Shown: positions 46,581 through 56,289 of the stretch, in pieces | How positions within the stretch are numbered: position 1 is the stretch's first letter | Layout of the letters: the number at the start of each line of letters is the position of its first letter | Source of the DNA: Ruegeria sp. HKCCD8929 | GTDB taxonomy: Bacteria > Pseudomonadota > Alphaproteobacteria > Rhodobacterales > Rhodobacteraceae | Length of the DNA stretch: 64,000 nt | NCBI RefSeq assembly: GCF_013031405.1 | Contig: NZ_WPZY01000014.1 | Coordinates: 1 to 64,000 of the forward strand | Direction: 5' to 3' | Made by a program: the position numbers and the translations under genes | Notes under the pieces: model-generated | Seen by the model: only the letters and a program-made list of their open reading frames with translations | Told to the model about the DNA's origin: nothing | Database searches by the model: none

Positions 46581-48073
46581 TCCGGGTCCTTTGGAAGCTT
46601 GATGTCGAACGCTGCGCGAATGGCCCTCTCGCGGTCCTTAGACAGGTGAGTTGGGGGCTCGGCCGTCATCTCGGCCACCCTGGCCCGCGCCCGATCCATC
46701 AGCGCCGGGCTGCCCGCATCCTGCCAGTCCTGAACACTTTGCCTGTTGGCCAGCGACGGGTAGACGTATTCGCTTTTCATCCGTGCCAGCGTCTGCGCCT
46801 CACCCAGATAGTGACCCGGCCCGCAGGCGACGGTCTCAATCATCTCGAGATCAAGCGCATCGTCTGCCAGTTCCACCCCGCGAACGGAGCGCAAGATCGC
46901 GCCGCACATGTCATCGTCAATCACCAGCGCCTCGGGCGAGGCAACCATCAGCGACCCGAGCATCCCAACGCTAAGGTTGATCATGTCGGCTCCGGCTTGT
47001 GCAGCCAGGGCAACGGTGTAGCCCTTTTCATACCCGGCCTGCGCATCTGGCACCTTTGAATCCGTCATCCCAGCGGACACGGTCGAGGGAAGCCCAAGGT
47101 TCAGCAGCAACTGCGCAGCGGCCGCGTTGGCAACCGCCGCCTCGCCGCTGCCGCCGGTCATCGCCCCCGTGCGCAGATCACTGATGAAAGGCATGAAGGC
47201 GAGGATTGTGGGGAATCCGGGATGCAACAGATTGGCGACGATCAATCCCGCCAGGGCCTCGGCAAGCCCCTGCGCTAACGCCCCGGCCAGCGTCACTGGG
47301 CTGGTCGCACCTGCCTGCGCCGCTGTGCAGATTTGCAACGGCATCCCGGCGCCGATGGCGGCTTTCATGATCTCGATGCCCTCGGGCGCAAACCTCAGGG
47401 GCGAAACCGCATGCACGATGATCCCCATGCAAAACGGCTGACGCCGGAACGCGCCCTCCTGCCCCAGTGCAATATCGAACATCGCCGCAACGCGGTCGAC
47501 ATGATGCGCGTTGTCGAAACTCACGCCGATTGGCTTGGGACACGCCTTTAGACAGGCAAAGGCTGTATTTGCATCGAGGTCCCAAGGCGTCTCCATATCC
47601 CGAGCCACAATGGGCCGAACCCCATAGTGGACGTTTTCCGCGCGCCCGACGATCTGCATAAGCTGGTAGAGATCCGCCAGATGCGCCTGCCGAAACCCGC
47701 CCGCACCGTTCGGCACTTCTACGGCGGCACCGCCCGTGCCGATGTGAACCTGTCCGCCACCGATGGTTAGGCCGAAATCTTCCTCAAATCCCGGAATGTT
47801 CACGCGCTGCATCGCCGTCGCAATGGCGTGTTCCACCATGGCTCGGGGAAAGCACAAGCGACCGTCGTCCCGCATCCTTGCACCCGCCGCGACGGCCAGA
47901 TCAGCGATATCCGCAGGGCAATCGGCCATGCCGACGGTTTCGAGAATCGCAAACGCCGCCTCGGTGATCTGAGTGACCCGCTGCGGACCAAGCTGCTGAA
48001 AGCGCCCCCCCTGAGGCGGCGGCGTTACCCGAATGCCGGGTGACTCCTGGATAATCCGTGCCCGCCTGGCCAA
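46577..48073 (-). CDS. MttB-family (trimethylamine methyltransferase superfamily) protein, non-pyrrolysine
   Basis: A 498-residue TIM-barrel protein of the MttB superfamily; GGGQVHIGTGG, GAMTGGSGEAAVANAAAAQL and AGYEKGYTVALAAQAG are typical blocks. The frame has no internal TAG, so it is a non-pyrrolysine member, like the glycine-betaine methyltransferase MtgB. Such enzymes move a methyl from a quaternary amine to a corrinoid protein. No corrinoid protein gene is present in the window. The start is a TTG at 48073 with a GGAG site upstream. It is translationally coupled to the DMGDH-like gene. Confidence 0.82.
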   Translation of the reverse strand: MARRARIIQESPGIRVTPPPQGGRFQQLGPQRVTQITEAAFAILETVGMADCPADIADLAVAAGARMRDDGRLCFPRAMVEHAIATAMQRVNIPGFEEDFGLTIGGGQVHIGTGGAAVEVPNGAGGFRQAHLADLYQLMQIVGRAENVHYGVRPIVARDMETPWDLDANTAFACLKACPKPIGVSFDNAHHVDRVAAMFDIALGQEGAFRRQPFCMGIIVHAVSPLRFAPEGIEIMKAAIGAGMPLQICTAAQAGATSPVTLAGALAQGLAEALAGLIVANLLHPGFPTILAFMPFISDLRTGAMTGGSGEAAVANAAAAQLLLNLGLPSTVSAGMTDSKVPDAQAGYEKGYTVALAAQAGADMINLSVGMLGSLMVASPEALVIDDDMCGAILRSVRGVELADDALDLEMIETVACGPGHYLGEAQTLARMKSEYVYPSLANRQSVQDWQDAGSPALMDRARARVAEMTAEPPTHLSKDRERAIRAAFDIKLPKDPE

Positions 48074-48223
48074 TACCCGCTCCGATCTTGTGTCGTCCGT
48101 TCAGGGAAAGCGGTGCGCGGGTCGGTTGCTGTAGAAAAAACGACACCGCGAGGTCGTTTTTCATTGGCCTGTGAGGGTTCTGGTAGATTTTACTTGGCTA
48201 AAACCAAAGGAGAACCGCCAACC

Positions 48224-48667
48224 ATGCACGTCTTCAGAAGCATGATCATTGAGGCCCCGGTCGCCGCGGTCTGGTCCGCGGTTCGGGCCTTTGACGGCGT
48301 CGCCAGCTGGAACCCGGCGGTTGTAAAGGCCACGATGGAGACGGGTTCAGCCACCGCGCCGGGCAGTATTCGCCATCTTGATATTTCGGATGGAACGGTG
48401 TTTCGCGAAACACTTCTGGAGCTTTCGGATCTGGATCGGTTCTACACCTACGACATCATCGACAGCCCCCTGCCCGTCCGCAACTATGTCTCCACGCATC
48501 GCTTTGTGCCGATCACGCACACGAACCAGACGCTTGGCATCTGGGAGAGCCGGTTTGACTGCGAGGCGGGTCAGGAAACCGAATTGGCCGCGGTTGTCGG
48601 CGATCAGATCTATGTCGGCGGCATGACCGGGTTGAACGACTTTCTGAAAGGACAGAGACATGAGTGA
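48224..48667 (+). CDS. SRPBCC (START-like) ligand-binding protein
   Basis: A 147-residue polyketide-cyclase/SRPBCC-fold protein. It begins HVFRSMIIEAPVAAVWSAV, the first strand and helix of this fold, and has the VASWNPAV block. Such proteins bind hydrophobic or aromatic ligands in a helix-grip cavity; no activity can be named. The ATG at 48224 has an AAAGGAG site; the frame opens earlier at 48113 without one. It overlaps the next gene by 8 bp. It is divergent from the MttB-family gene. Confidence 0.8.
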   Translation: MHVFRSMIIEAPVAAVWSAVRAFDGVASWNPAVVKATMETGSATAPGSIRHLDISDGTVFRETLLELSDLDRFYTYDIIDSPLPVRNYVSTHRFVPITHTNQTLGIWESRFDCEAGQETELAAVVGDQIYVGGMTGLNDFLKGQRHE

Positions 48668-49361
48668 CACGCTCGCGCCCCGCGCCGTTATCGGCGTCAT
48701 GACGCCCGCAATGAACACCGTCGTTCAGCCCGAGCTCGAGTTATTGCGCCCGCCCGGCGTGACTAACCAGATGCAGCGCTTCCGGTTGGGTGGCGACAAA
48801 GTCTCGGACGATCTGCCCGACGAGGCGCAAAAGCTGATGGATTGCAATCCGGCAGCGCTGTGCATCGGATTGACCACCGACGCTGGCCCCGGCGGCGTTG
48901 AACGGTTATCGCGCCGCTGTGCTGAACTGGAAGATCTGGTCGGTATACCGGTATTGAACGCCTCGACCGCCGACTATGCGGCGCTTCGCGCGTTAGGCGC
49001 CCAAAAAGTGGCCGTGGTGACGCCGTTCAATCCGGAAATCGACCAGAACGTGAAAGCCAATACCGAGGCGGCCGGCTTTGAGGTCGTCGCCATCGCGGGA
49101 ACCTGCGCTCCGTCCTTGCCGGAAATCTGCCAAACACCGCTCGATGACATTCGTGCCGTTTTCCACAAGGTCGCCGCTTCGAATTGCGACGCCATCCTTC
49201 AGGTCGGGACCGCTTTGCCGGTTGTGTCGATGATAGAAGAACTTGAGGCGGATCTCGGCAAACCCATCGTTGCCTGCAACGCTGCGGTTTACTGGCAAAC
49301 ATTGCGAAAAGTCGGCATCAGCGACGCTGTTAAAGGCTACGGCTCACTGCTTTCCAACTAG
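48660..49361 (+). CDS. Asp/Glu racemase-fold protein (maleate isomerase/arylmalonate decarboxylase-like)
   Basis: A 233-residue protein of the Asp/Glu racemase superfamily, starting AVIGVMTPAMNTVVQPE and with VPVLN-like and KVAVVTPF blocks. Maleate cis-trans isomerases and most racemases use two cysteines. Here the equivalent segments read GLTTDAGPGG and QVGTALPVV, with neither cysteine in place. The fold is clear; the activity is uncertain. It overlaps the SRPBCC gene and is presumably co-expressed. Confidence 0.72.
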   Translation: MSDTLAPRAVIGVMTPAMNTVVQPELELLRPPGVTNQMQRFRLGGDKVSDDLPDEAQKLMDCNPAALCIGLTTDAGPGGVERLSRRCAELEDLVGIPVLNASTADYAALRALGAQKVAVVTPFNPEIDQNVKANTEAAGFEVVAIAGTCAPSLPEICQTPLDDIRAVFHKVAASNCDAILQVGTALPVVSMIEELEADLGKPIVACNAAVYWQTLRKVGISDAVKGYGSLLSN

Positions 49362-49644
49362 GCGAGCGACGCCGCATCATTTGGAAAATTCAAACTTATC
49401 CTCAACCCAATGCCGACTAAGAAGGACTCGGCAACGTCCAGACCCGTGGCAAGAATAAGTGCAACGGAGGAACACTTCTCACGCGCCTCATACCCCAGCG
49501 CGTGTCAGCGCGATGACAGATCGAACCCTCACGACTTTCTCCGTCGCACTCGAAGGCTGTTCACAAAAAAAGGCCCCGCCGAGATCGGCGGGGCAAGGTT
49601 TAGTGCCTTGTGTCAGGCCACAGGCACCGGCGGTGTTCTGCTAG
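49362..49644. other. Intergenic region containing the ccrM terminator
   Basis: No gene is seen between the racemase-like stop and the ccrM stop, other than the minus-strand terminator at 49565-49593. Plus-strand frames here show no recognisable features. Confidence 0.6.
49565..49593 (-). terminator. Rho-independent terminator of ccrM
   Basis: On the minus strand, the stem CCCCGCCG/CGGCGGGG (49574-49581 and 49586-49593) with a four-base loop is followed by seven T residues (49565-49571 read as A on plus). It lies about 50 bp downstream of the ccrM stop. Confidence 0.88.
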
Positions 49645-50760
<1,116 letters not shown>

Positions 50761-50806
50761 TCAGGTTCCACGGCGCTTTTTGCGCTCATTTGGTTGAGAC
50801 AAGGAT

Positions 50807-50845
50807 GAGTCAAACCGGATTCGCGGTCAAATTCTTTTTTGAATC
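50807..50845 (-). promoter_or_regulatory. Cluster of three GANTC sites upstream of ccrM
   Basis: GAGTC at 50807-50811, GATTC at 50818-50822 and GAATC at 50841-50845 lie within 39 bp, in the 107-bp gap between rnhB and ccrM. GANTC is expected roughly once per 256 bp. Methylation of such sites by CcrM itself is known to tune its promoter in Caulobacter, so this is a likely feedback element. Confidence 0.6.
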
Positions 50846-50858
50846 AGTTACTTACGAT

Positions 50859-51476
50859 TTACTCTTGATACAAGATATTGTGGACCGGTTTGAACGAACG
50901 TCTATGATGTGGGGTCACCCCAAGATTTCGGAGCGCTTCGCGGTGGTGTTTGGACGGATAACCGGCATTCGTCTCCCAGCCATAGCCGGGGTGCTGTTGC
51001 GCCAAATCCACCATCACTTGATCACGCCATATTTTCGCCACAATTGAGGCCGCCGCAATGGAAACCGACCGGGTGTCGCCCTTGACCACTGCCTGGCTGG
51101 GCACACCAAGACCACGGGGAATCATGTTGCCGTCGATCAGCAGGAAATCAGGCGCGGGGTCCAACGCGGCCACGGCCCGCTCCATCGCCAGATGCGCAGC
51201 CCGCAGGATGTTAAGCTCGTCGATCTCTTCGACGCTGGCCTGCCCCACCGAAACCTCAGCCTGTTGCCGCAGAGCCAAATCCAATGCTTCGCGGCGTTTG
51301 GCGGTCAGTTTCTTGGAATCGTTCAGGCCCTCGGGAATGCGATCAGGATCAAGGATGACCGCCGCCGCCGCGACCGGTCCGGCCAACGGCCCCCGGCCCA
51401 CCTCGTCCACGCCCGCAATGCGAACATATCCCCGCGCCCGCAACGCCTGCTCCAGATCGTAATTCGGTGTCGTCAT
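50859..51476 (-). CDS. rnhB: Ribonuclease HII
   Basis: A 205-residue RNase HII. The active-site Asp-Glu pair is in [16 protein letters not shown], and the other acidic residues are in LLIDGN and in the conserved serine-alanine helix ([10 protein letters not shown]). It removes RNA from RNA-DNA hybrids and misincorporated ribonucleotides. The ATG at 51476 is preferred; an in-frame start exists 10 codons earlier at 51506. It lies upstream of ccrM, which probably has an additional promoter. Confidence 0.95.
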   Translation of the reverse strand: MTTPNYDLEQALRARGYVRIAGVDEVGRGPLAGPVAAAAVILDPDRIPEGLNDSKKLTAKRREALDLALRQQAEVSVGQASVEEIDELNILRAAHLAMERAVAALDPAPDFLLIDGNMIPRGLGVPSQAVVKGDTRSVSIAAASIVAKIWRDQVMVDLAQQHPGYGWETNAGYPSKHHREALRNLGVTPHHRRSFKPVHNILYQE

Positions 51477-51512
51477 GCCAGTGGCAAATCGCGAATCCCA
51501 CGCCAAATCAAG

Positions 51513-51542
51513 AAAAAAGAGAGGGCGGTCTGACCGCCCTCT
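51513..51542 (-). terminator. Rho-independent terminator of the secreted-protein gene
   Basis: A perfect 9-bp stem AGAGGGCGG/CCGCCCTCT (51520-51528 and 51534-51542) with a five-base loop. On the minus strand it is followed by a T tract (51513-51518 read as A on plus). It ends the transcript of the gene at 51581-52045. Confidence 0.9.
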
Positions 51543-51580
51543 CCCACGGCGCTTCTGTGGCGCCGCTCCTGCTCGGAAAC

Positions 51581-52045
51581 TCAGTAACCGCCGACCACTC
51601 GGTAACCGTGCTGACGAAGGCAGCGAGGTTCATAGGCTTTGCGAACGCGTTCGCCATTCCAGAACCCGACCTTGCAGGACTTCGGCAGGCTGTTGGTGTG
51701 CCTGTAGTGCCGTTTCAGGCATTTCTGCCCGAGCAGCGGATGATGACGTGAATACCGCTTGAATGTACGCAGGCAACGCTGCGGCAGGTCGTACCGTGCG
51801 ACGCGCGGCGGCAGTGGGCGGCGGGTAACCGGGCCGGGATCAGGATAGTCCCGAATACGATAGTCGTGCCTTGCGCGCTCGCGATCACGCTTCTTGTCAT
51901 AGTGATGAATAGCCGCCCCAAGGATGGCGATGGCAGCCAGACCGCCGAGAATGTCGTGTGGATCGGCCGCGCGGGCCTGGGACGCAGAGAGGCCGGTAAT
52001 CGCAATCGCGGTCGAAACAATAAGGGCAATAAATTTGCGGTGCAT
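51581..52045 (-). CDS. Secreted basic protein of unknown function
   Basis: A 154-residue protein with a clear signal peptide (cleavage near SQARAADP, residue 26) and then a short hydrophobic stretch ([14 protein letters not shown]). The rest is rich in Arg, Lys, His and Tyr, with four cysteines that could form two disulphides (CLRTF, CLKRH, CKVGF, CLRQH). No known domain recognised. The terminator at 51513-51542 serves it. It is divergent from another small secreted protein. Confidence 0.7.
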   Translation of the reverse strand: MHRKFIALIVSTAIAITGLSASQARAADPHDILGGLAAIAILGAAIHHYDKKRDRERARHDYRIRDYPDPGPVTRRPLPPRVARYDLPQRCLRTFKRYSRHHPLLGQKCLKRHYRHTNSLPKSCKVGFWNGERVRKAYEPRCLRQHGYRVVGGY

Positions 52046-52221
52046 GGGGTATGTCCTTTCACTTGGGTGGTACGATCCGCATTCGAACCGCGCCGGATAT
52101 GCCTCAACCCTGGTCCTGACCCCGTCAGACAGGCAATATCGGCCCCGTGTTATCGGATATCATCACGATCAACGCCCTGTGGTTATTGAATATCCCACCA
52201 TCCCTGCGCAGGATGCAGCGT

Positions 52222-52509
52222 ATGAAACAGTTTCTCTCTTTTTTGGCCCTTGCGGCCCTGATATCGCTCTCGCCCGCAGCCGCGTCGGCGGAATGCTACG
52301 CCGACTACAAGGCAAAGCGGGACTCGCCCCTGCGTTTGCACTATGGCGTTATGCAGGTGTCGAATTGTTCACGCAGCGGCGCAAAGGCCGAGGTTTCGGC
52401 GCGCTTGCGGTCGGCCGGCTGGACGCTGCTGAACGTGATTTCGGTCTTTGGGCCTGAAGGTCTGCAAAAGAGGAAGGCCAATGCCGGAAAATTCTATCTC
52501 CGTTTCTGA
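52222..52509 (+). CDS. Small secreted protein of unknown function
   Basis: A 95-residue protein with a signal peptide (about residues 1-22, AAASAECY). The mature part is about 70 residues with two cysteines that may pair. The ATG at 52222 has a weak AGGA site. It overlaps the following membrane protein gene by 29 bp, suggesting co-translation. No family recognised, but the coupling suggests a functional link with the winged-helix membrane protein. Confidence 0.65.
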   Translation: MKQFLSFLALAALISLSPAAASAECYADYKAKRDSPLRLHYGVMQVSNCSRSGAKAEVSARLRSAGWTLLNVISVFGPEGLQKRKANAGKFYLRF

Positions 52510-53182
52510 GGCGCGGCGTTCGGGAGTACGGCTGGTCGGTGCCGGGATCACCGTCATCGTCTTGATCCTGGCAATCTCTGCGGTCTTTCTGCTGCTGACC
52601 CTCCCCGATGCCAACGCATTTAACGCGCGGGTCGAGCGGGTGTTCATCGAAAACGACCTGACCTCGCAGGCCGAGATCAAGCTGCTCGAAATCCTCGCGC
52701 AGTCCGGCACCGCCTTCGCCGACACGCTGTCGAGCTACCGGATGGTGATTTTTGTTTTGCTGGTTTTTGCCACCGCGATGATGGTCGCCGCGCTGGTGTT
52801 TCTGGTAATGCTCGTCACCCTGAACCGGCGCATGGCGCAAATCGAGCGGACCGGGATTCAGGTAACCTCGCTGCTGATCAGCCGAGAGGAGAACACCGTT
52901 TACCTCAACAATATGGATTTCAAGCTGACCGCGGCGGCGATTGAAACGCTCTCGGTTCTTGCCGAAGCACGCCTTGACGACGAGGTTCTGTCGGGTGCCG
53001 AGATCGAGGCGACAATATCCGGCAAGGACGCCTCGGACTGCGAAGAGGCGGCAGGCGCCACCCGTATCAAGCGCCTGCGCGATACGCTGGGCAACCAGAT
53101 GGTCAGTGAGTTGCTCGTCAAGAACATCGCCCGCCGCGGGTACATGCTGGCCATCGAAAAGGATGTCATCCAGATGATCTGA
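52481..53182 (+). CDS. Two-TM membrane protein with C-terminal winged-helix-like domain
   Basis: A 233-residue protein from the ATG at 52481 (GAGGAAGG site). It has a TM helix near residues 20-43 and another near 88-115, with a short loop between. The C-terminal part (about residues 140-230) resembles an OmpR/PhoB-type winged helix: FKLTAAAIETLSVLAE, TRIKRLRDTLG and a final RRGYML strand. That would place the DNA-binding domain on the cytoplasmic side. This is the reverse order of ToxR/CadC proteins, which have the HTH first. The DNA-binding role is inferred from pattern only. Confidence 0.55.
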   Translation: MPENSISVSEARRSGVRLVGAGITVIVLILAISAVFLLLTLPDANAFNARVERVFIENDLTSQAEIKLLEILAQSGTAFADTLSSYRMVIFVLLVFATAMMVAALVFLVMLVTLNRRMAQIERTGIQVTSLLISREENTVYLNNMDFKLTAAAIETLSVLAEARLDDEVLSGAEIEATISGKDASDCEEAAGATRIKRLRDTLGNQMVSELLVKNIARRGYMLAIEKDVIQMI

Positions 53183-53337
53183 GGGTTGTACCGTTGGCAG
53201 TGCCCGCCGGCAACCTGCGTTGGTGTTGCCATTTGACCCTTCCATCCACTCTCATTCGATAAAAACCCTGCGCAGACCTTGGAAATGACCGTGTTCGCGC
53301 CCATCCTTAAACAGCGCAGGCGAAAGGGAGGTTACAG

Positions 53338-54978
53338 ATGAACGTCCACGCCACCCCTCAGGTCAAAGGCTATGGCATCGACATTGAGCCGCTTCAGGGC
53401 CGTGTTGCAATTTATCGCGGCAATACCCTGTTGGCAGCCAGCACCCATGCCAAAGTGATGTACGAAACCCGGCTGCCGCCCACCGTCTATTTCCCGCGTG
53501 AGGATGTGGCGACCGACCTCAGCGACCCGACCGAGTTGCAGACGTTCTGCCCGTTCAAGGGCACGGCGACCTATCGCGACATCGTGCTGGGAGAGGAGCG
53601 TCTGGCCAATTCGGTTTGGGCTTACGACGACGCACTGCCCGAAAGCGCTGGGATTCAAGGCCATATCGGCTTCATGCCCGACGCCTATTCCCGCATAGAT
53701 CTGGGTGAGAATACACTGCGTGAAACGGATGACGGCAATATCAGCGGCCCGTTGATCGACTGGCTGCTGCGCGGCGCATCGGGCCTTGAAAGCCCCGAGG
53801 ATTTCACGCGGGCCTTGGCGGAGAAGATGCTTGAACACGGCATCGCCATTCAGCGGTTGAGCATCCTTGTCTGGTCATTGCACCCGCTGATCGCGGGCAA
53901 ACACTATATCTGGGAGAAGGGCGAAGAGGAAATTTCGACCTTCGCGCCGACCTATGAGATTCACAGCCATCCGGCCTACACCAACAGTCCGCTACGCCAC
54001 GTGTCCAACGGGTTGGGCGGCGTGCGCCAGCGGCTGAACGACGACCAGCCGGAGAACAGCTTTCCGATCATGGAGGATCTGCGCGCCAAGGGGGCGACCG
54101 ATTATGTTGCCATGCCCATGCCATTCTCGGACGGACGCACCAACGTGCTGACGCTGACTTGCGACCATCCGGATGGCTTCACCACCGAAAATTTGGGCCT
54201 GATCTTCGAATGCTCTGCCGTGATCGGACGGTTTTACGAGGTCTTCATGCAGCGCGAAAACGCGCAGACGCTTCTGGAAACCTATGTGGGCAAACGCAGC
54301 GGCGCCCGGGTGCTGGGTGGAGAGATCCGCCGCGGCGACGGGGATGAGATTGATGCCGCCATCATGTTCTGCGACCTGCGCGGCTCGACCATGCTCGAAG
54401 AGCGTTTGGATCGCGGCGCGTATATTAAACTGCTCAACGAGTTCTTCGAGACCGTATCCGGCATCGTCCATGAGCATGGCGGCGAGGTGCTGAAATTCAT
54501 CGGAGACGCGGTTCTCGCCGTGTTCCCCGCCGGAGACGACGCGGCGCTGGCACAGTGTCACGCCCTGCGTTCGGCGGTGGAAATCGTCGAGCGGCTGGCC
54601 GAGATGCGCAAGTCCGAAACTGACGTGCAATGTGACTGCGCCATCGGACTTGCCTATGGCCGCGTGACCTATGGCAATGTCGGCTCGCAAGAGCGGCTGG
54701 ATTTCACCGTGATCGGCCAAGCCGCCAATATCGCGGCCCGGCTTGGCGATTTCGGCAAGGTGGCAGGTCACCGTATCGTTGTCTCAAAGGACATCGAGCC
54801 GGTCTGCACCGACGCGATTCCGTTAGGTGAGATCCGGCTGCACAACGTGTCGCAACCGGTAAGTTCTTATGCGGTTCGCACCCGTGTGGATGGCGAGGTC
54901 TTCCGGGCCAGAACCCACCCCGTCACATATCAATCGGAGACTGATACCGACGCCGCGGCCCAATCGCCGGGCGAATGA
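53338..54978 (+). CDS. DUF427-class III adenylate cyclase fusion
   Basis: A 546-residue protein with three parts. Residues about 15-120 match DUF427: LPPTVYFPREDV, FCPFKGTATYRD, VWAYDDALPE and IQGHIGFMPD. Residues about 150-310 form a middle sensor-like region. Residues 335-520 form a class III nucleotidyl cyclase with metal Asp residues D346 and D390, base-selecting K386 and D455 (adenine type), and N464 and R468 for catalysis. It should make cAMP. No membrane segment is seen. DUF427 at the N-terminus is an unusual partner. Confidence 0.8.
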   Translation: MNVHATPQVKGYGIDIEPLQGRVAIYRGNTLLAASTHAKVMYETRLPPTVYFPREDVATDLSDPTELQTFCPFKGTATYRDIVLGEERLANSVWAYDDALPESAGIQGHIGFMPDAYSRIDLGENTLRETDDGNISGPLIDWLLRGASGLESPEDFTRALAEKMLEHGIAIQRLSILVWSLHPLIAGKHYIWEKGEEEISTFAPTYEIHSHPAYTNSPLRHVSNGLGGVRQRLNDDQPENSFPIMEDLRAKGATDYVAMPMPFSDGRTNVLTLTCDHPDGFTTENLGLIFECSAVIGRFYEVFMQRENAQTLLETYVGKRSGARVLGGEIRRGDGDEIDAAIMFCDLRGSTMLEERLDRGAYIKLLNEFFETVSGIVHEHGGEVLKFIGDAVLAVFPAGDDAALAQCHALRSAVEIVERLAEMRKSETDVQCDCAIGLAYGRVTYGNVGSQERLDFTVIGQAANIAARLGDFGKVAGHRIVVSKDIEPVCTDAIPLGEIRLHNVSQPVSSYAVRTRVDGEVFRARTHPVTYQSETDTDAAAQSPGE

Positions 54979-55089
54979 CGGGACGGCACCTGATAATGTT
55001 TCTGGAAAAACTTGAACCGCCAACACATTGCCGCGCTTCGCGCTCTCGCAAGATTGGCGACCAATGATGTTAGGCGTTTCCGCAACGCG

Positions 55090-55887
55090 TTAGCGGATAT
55101 TCTGAAGAAGTGTTAACGCGGTCTGCGCCGATGAAAACCCACCGCCCAACGCGGCAATCTGCGATCGCGCCAGATAGGCGGTGGTCAACTGGTCCCGTAC
55201 GTCGGGGTCGGTGAATTGGTCAATCGTTTCGGAACCCGTCAGCCCCCGCAACTTGTCCTTGAACACGTCGAGCTGCCGGTCGATGTCGAGCTGAGCAAAA
55301 CTCGCTGGTAGCCCCAAAGCGGTCTCCATCATGCCACGCAGTGGCGACAAGCCCATCAAGTTAAACCACTTTGCATCGTCGCTGATGTCTCGCTGGGCCA
55401 GATCCGCCAGCTCATGCTCAGCATAAAGCGCGGTGCGCATCGTATCATCCTGCTCACCGACCGAGATTTCGAACTGCGCCACCTGGTTCTTGCGAACAAT
55501 CTCTTCCATGTCGGTCAGCAAGCCGGTCTTGGAAAACTCCCCCGGCCCAAGGCCGAAAGCGGACGAGAACTCGCGATACCGTTTGTCCGCCAGACGATTT
55601 GCCAGCGCGTCCTGCGACCCCGTACCATCTTCGAGGATCTTGCGAATGAAATAGGTGTTATTGAGATCACCCTCCAACCCAAACGCCCCCAAAGCCACCG
55701 ACAGCAGGCGCCGGTCGGAAACAAGGTCTTCGGCGGTGTTCACTTCTTTGATCTTATCCAAAAAGTATGCGTTCTCCCGCTGCCGGACATTCGATCCCGA
55801 AAAGGCGTCCAGCTGCGCCTGATAGGTGCGCTGCATAAACCGCCATCCAGCGATTCCGGTCGAGATCAAAACCGGCTGATAGGTCAT
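55090..55887 (-). CDS. DUF1217 flagellum-associated protein
   Basis: A 265-residue protein of the DUF1217 family, which in alphaproteobacteria is found in flagellar clusters. It opens YQPVLISTGIAGWRFMQRTY and has repeated LGAFGLEGDLNNTYFIRKIL and SAFGLGPGEF blocks. Its role is not established. It overlaps flbT by 4 bp (55884-55887) and so belongs to the flagellin-regulation operon. Confidence 0.8.
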   Translation of the reverse strand: MTYQPVLISTGIAGWRFMQRTYQAQLDAFSGSNVRQRENAYFLDKIKEVNTAEDLVSDRRLLSVALGAFGLEGDLNNTYFIRKILEDGTGSQDALANRLADKRYREFSSAFGLGPGEFSKTGLLTDMEEIVRKNQVAQFEISVGEQDDTMRTALYAEHELADLAQRDISDDAKWFNLMGLSPLRGMMETALGLPASFAQLDIDRQLDVFKDKLRGLTGSETIDQFTDPDVRDQLTTAYLARSQIAALGGGFSSAQTALTLLQNIR

Positions 55888-56288
55888 TGTGGGCGAAAGG
55901 CCATCAGGCGCTCCTCACGCGGAAGCAGGGTGCGTAGGGCTTTTAGACATTTGTAGTGATGGTTCGCAATCAGCGCATCCGTTGCCTCGGCCAGCGCACG
56001 ACGACTGTCGCGGTCGGTAAAAATCTGGCTCAGTTCTTCAATCCGCCGCAACTGCGACAGTCGCGTGGTTTCCGCATCGCTGTCGCCTGATAGCACCAAC
56101 TGCGCCGCGTAGCAGACCCGGCGCACAGGAGTTGTCGCCTCTTCCGGATGGATCGCATCGCGCAGCCGCAAGATATTGGCATCCTGTGTCACGATGGACA
56201 AACGCCCGCGGCGATCACCGTTTTCGATGACCGCGCCATTGATCAGAACACGTTCCTTCGGCGCCAGTTTCAGTACCAATCCGCTCAT
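55884..56288 (-). CDS. flbT: Flagellin post-transcriptional regulator FlbT
   Basis: A 134-residue FlbT: it opens GLVLKLAPKERVLINGAVIE and has the RLRDAIHPEEA and YKCLKALRTLLPRE blocks. In Caulobacter FlbT binds the flagellin mRNA leader and promotes its decay until the hook is complete. The ATG at 56288 follows a GGAGG site; the frame's earlier start at 56330 lies inside flaF. It follows flaF directly and precedes the DUF1217 gene. Confidence 0.92.
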   Translation of the reverse strand: MSGLVLKLAPKERVLINGAVIENGDRRGRLSIVTQDANILRLRDAIHPEEATTPVRRVCYAAQLVLSGDSDAETTRLSQLRRIEELSQIFTDRDSRRALAEATDALIANHHYKCLKALRTLLPREERLMAFRPQ

Positions 56289-56289
56289 G

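Noticed and set aside
46577-48073. Possible pyrrolysine in the MttB-family protein.
   Set aside because: The whole frame is open with no in-frame TAG, so a pyrrolysine residue is not encoded.
53992-54771. A 259-codon minus-strand frame opposite the cyclase domain.
   Set aside because: It mirrors the conserved cyclase coding sequence and has no protein family signature.
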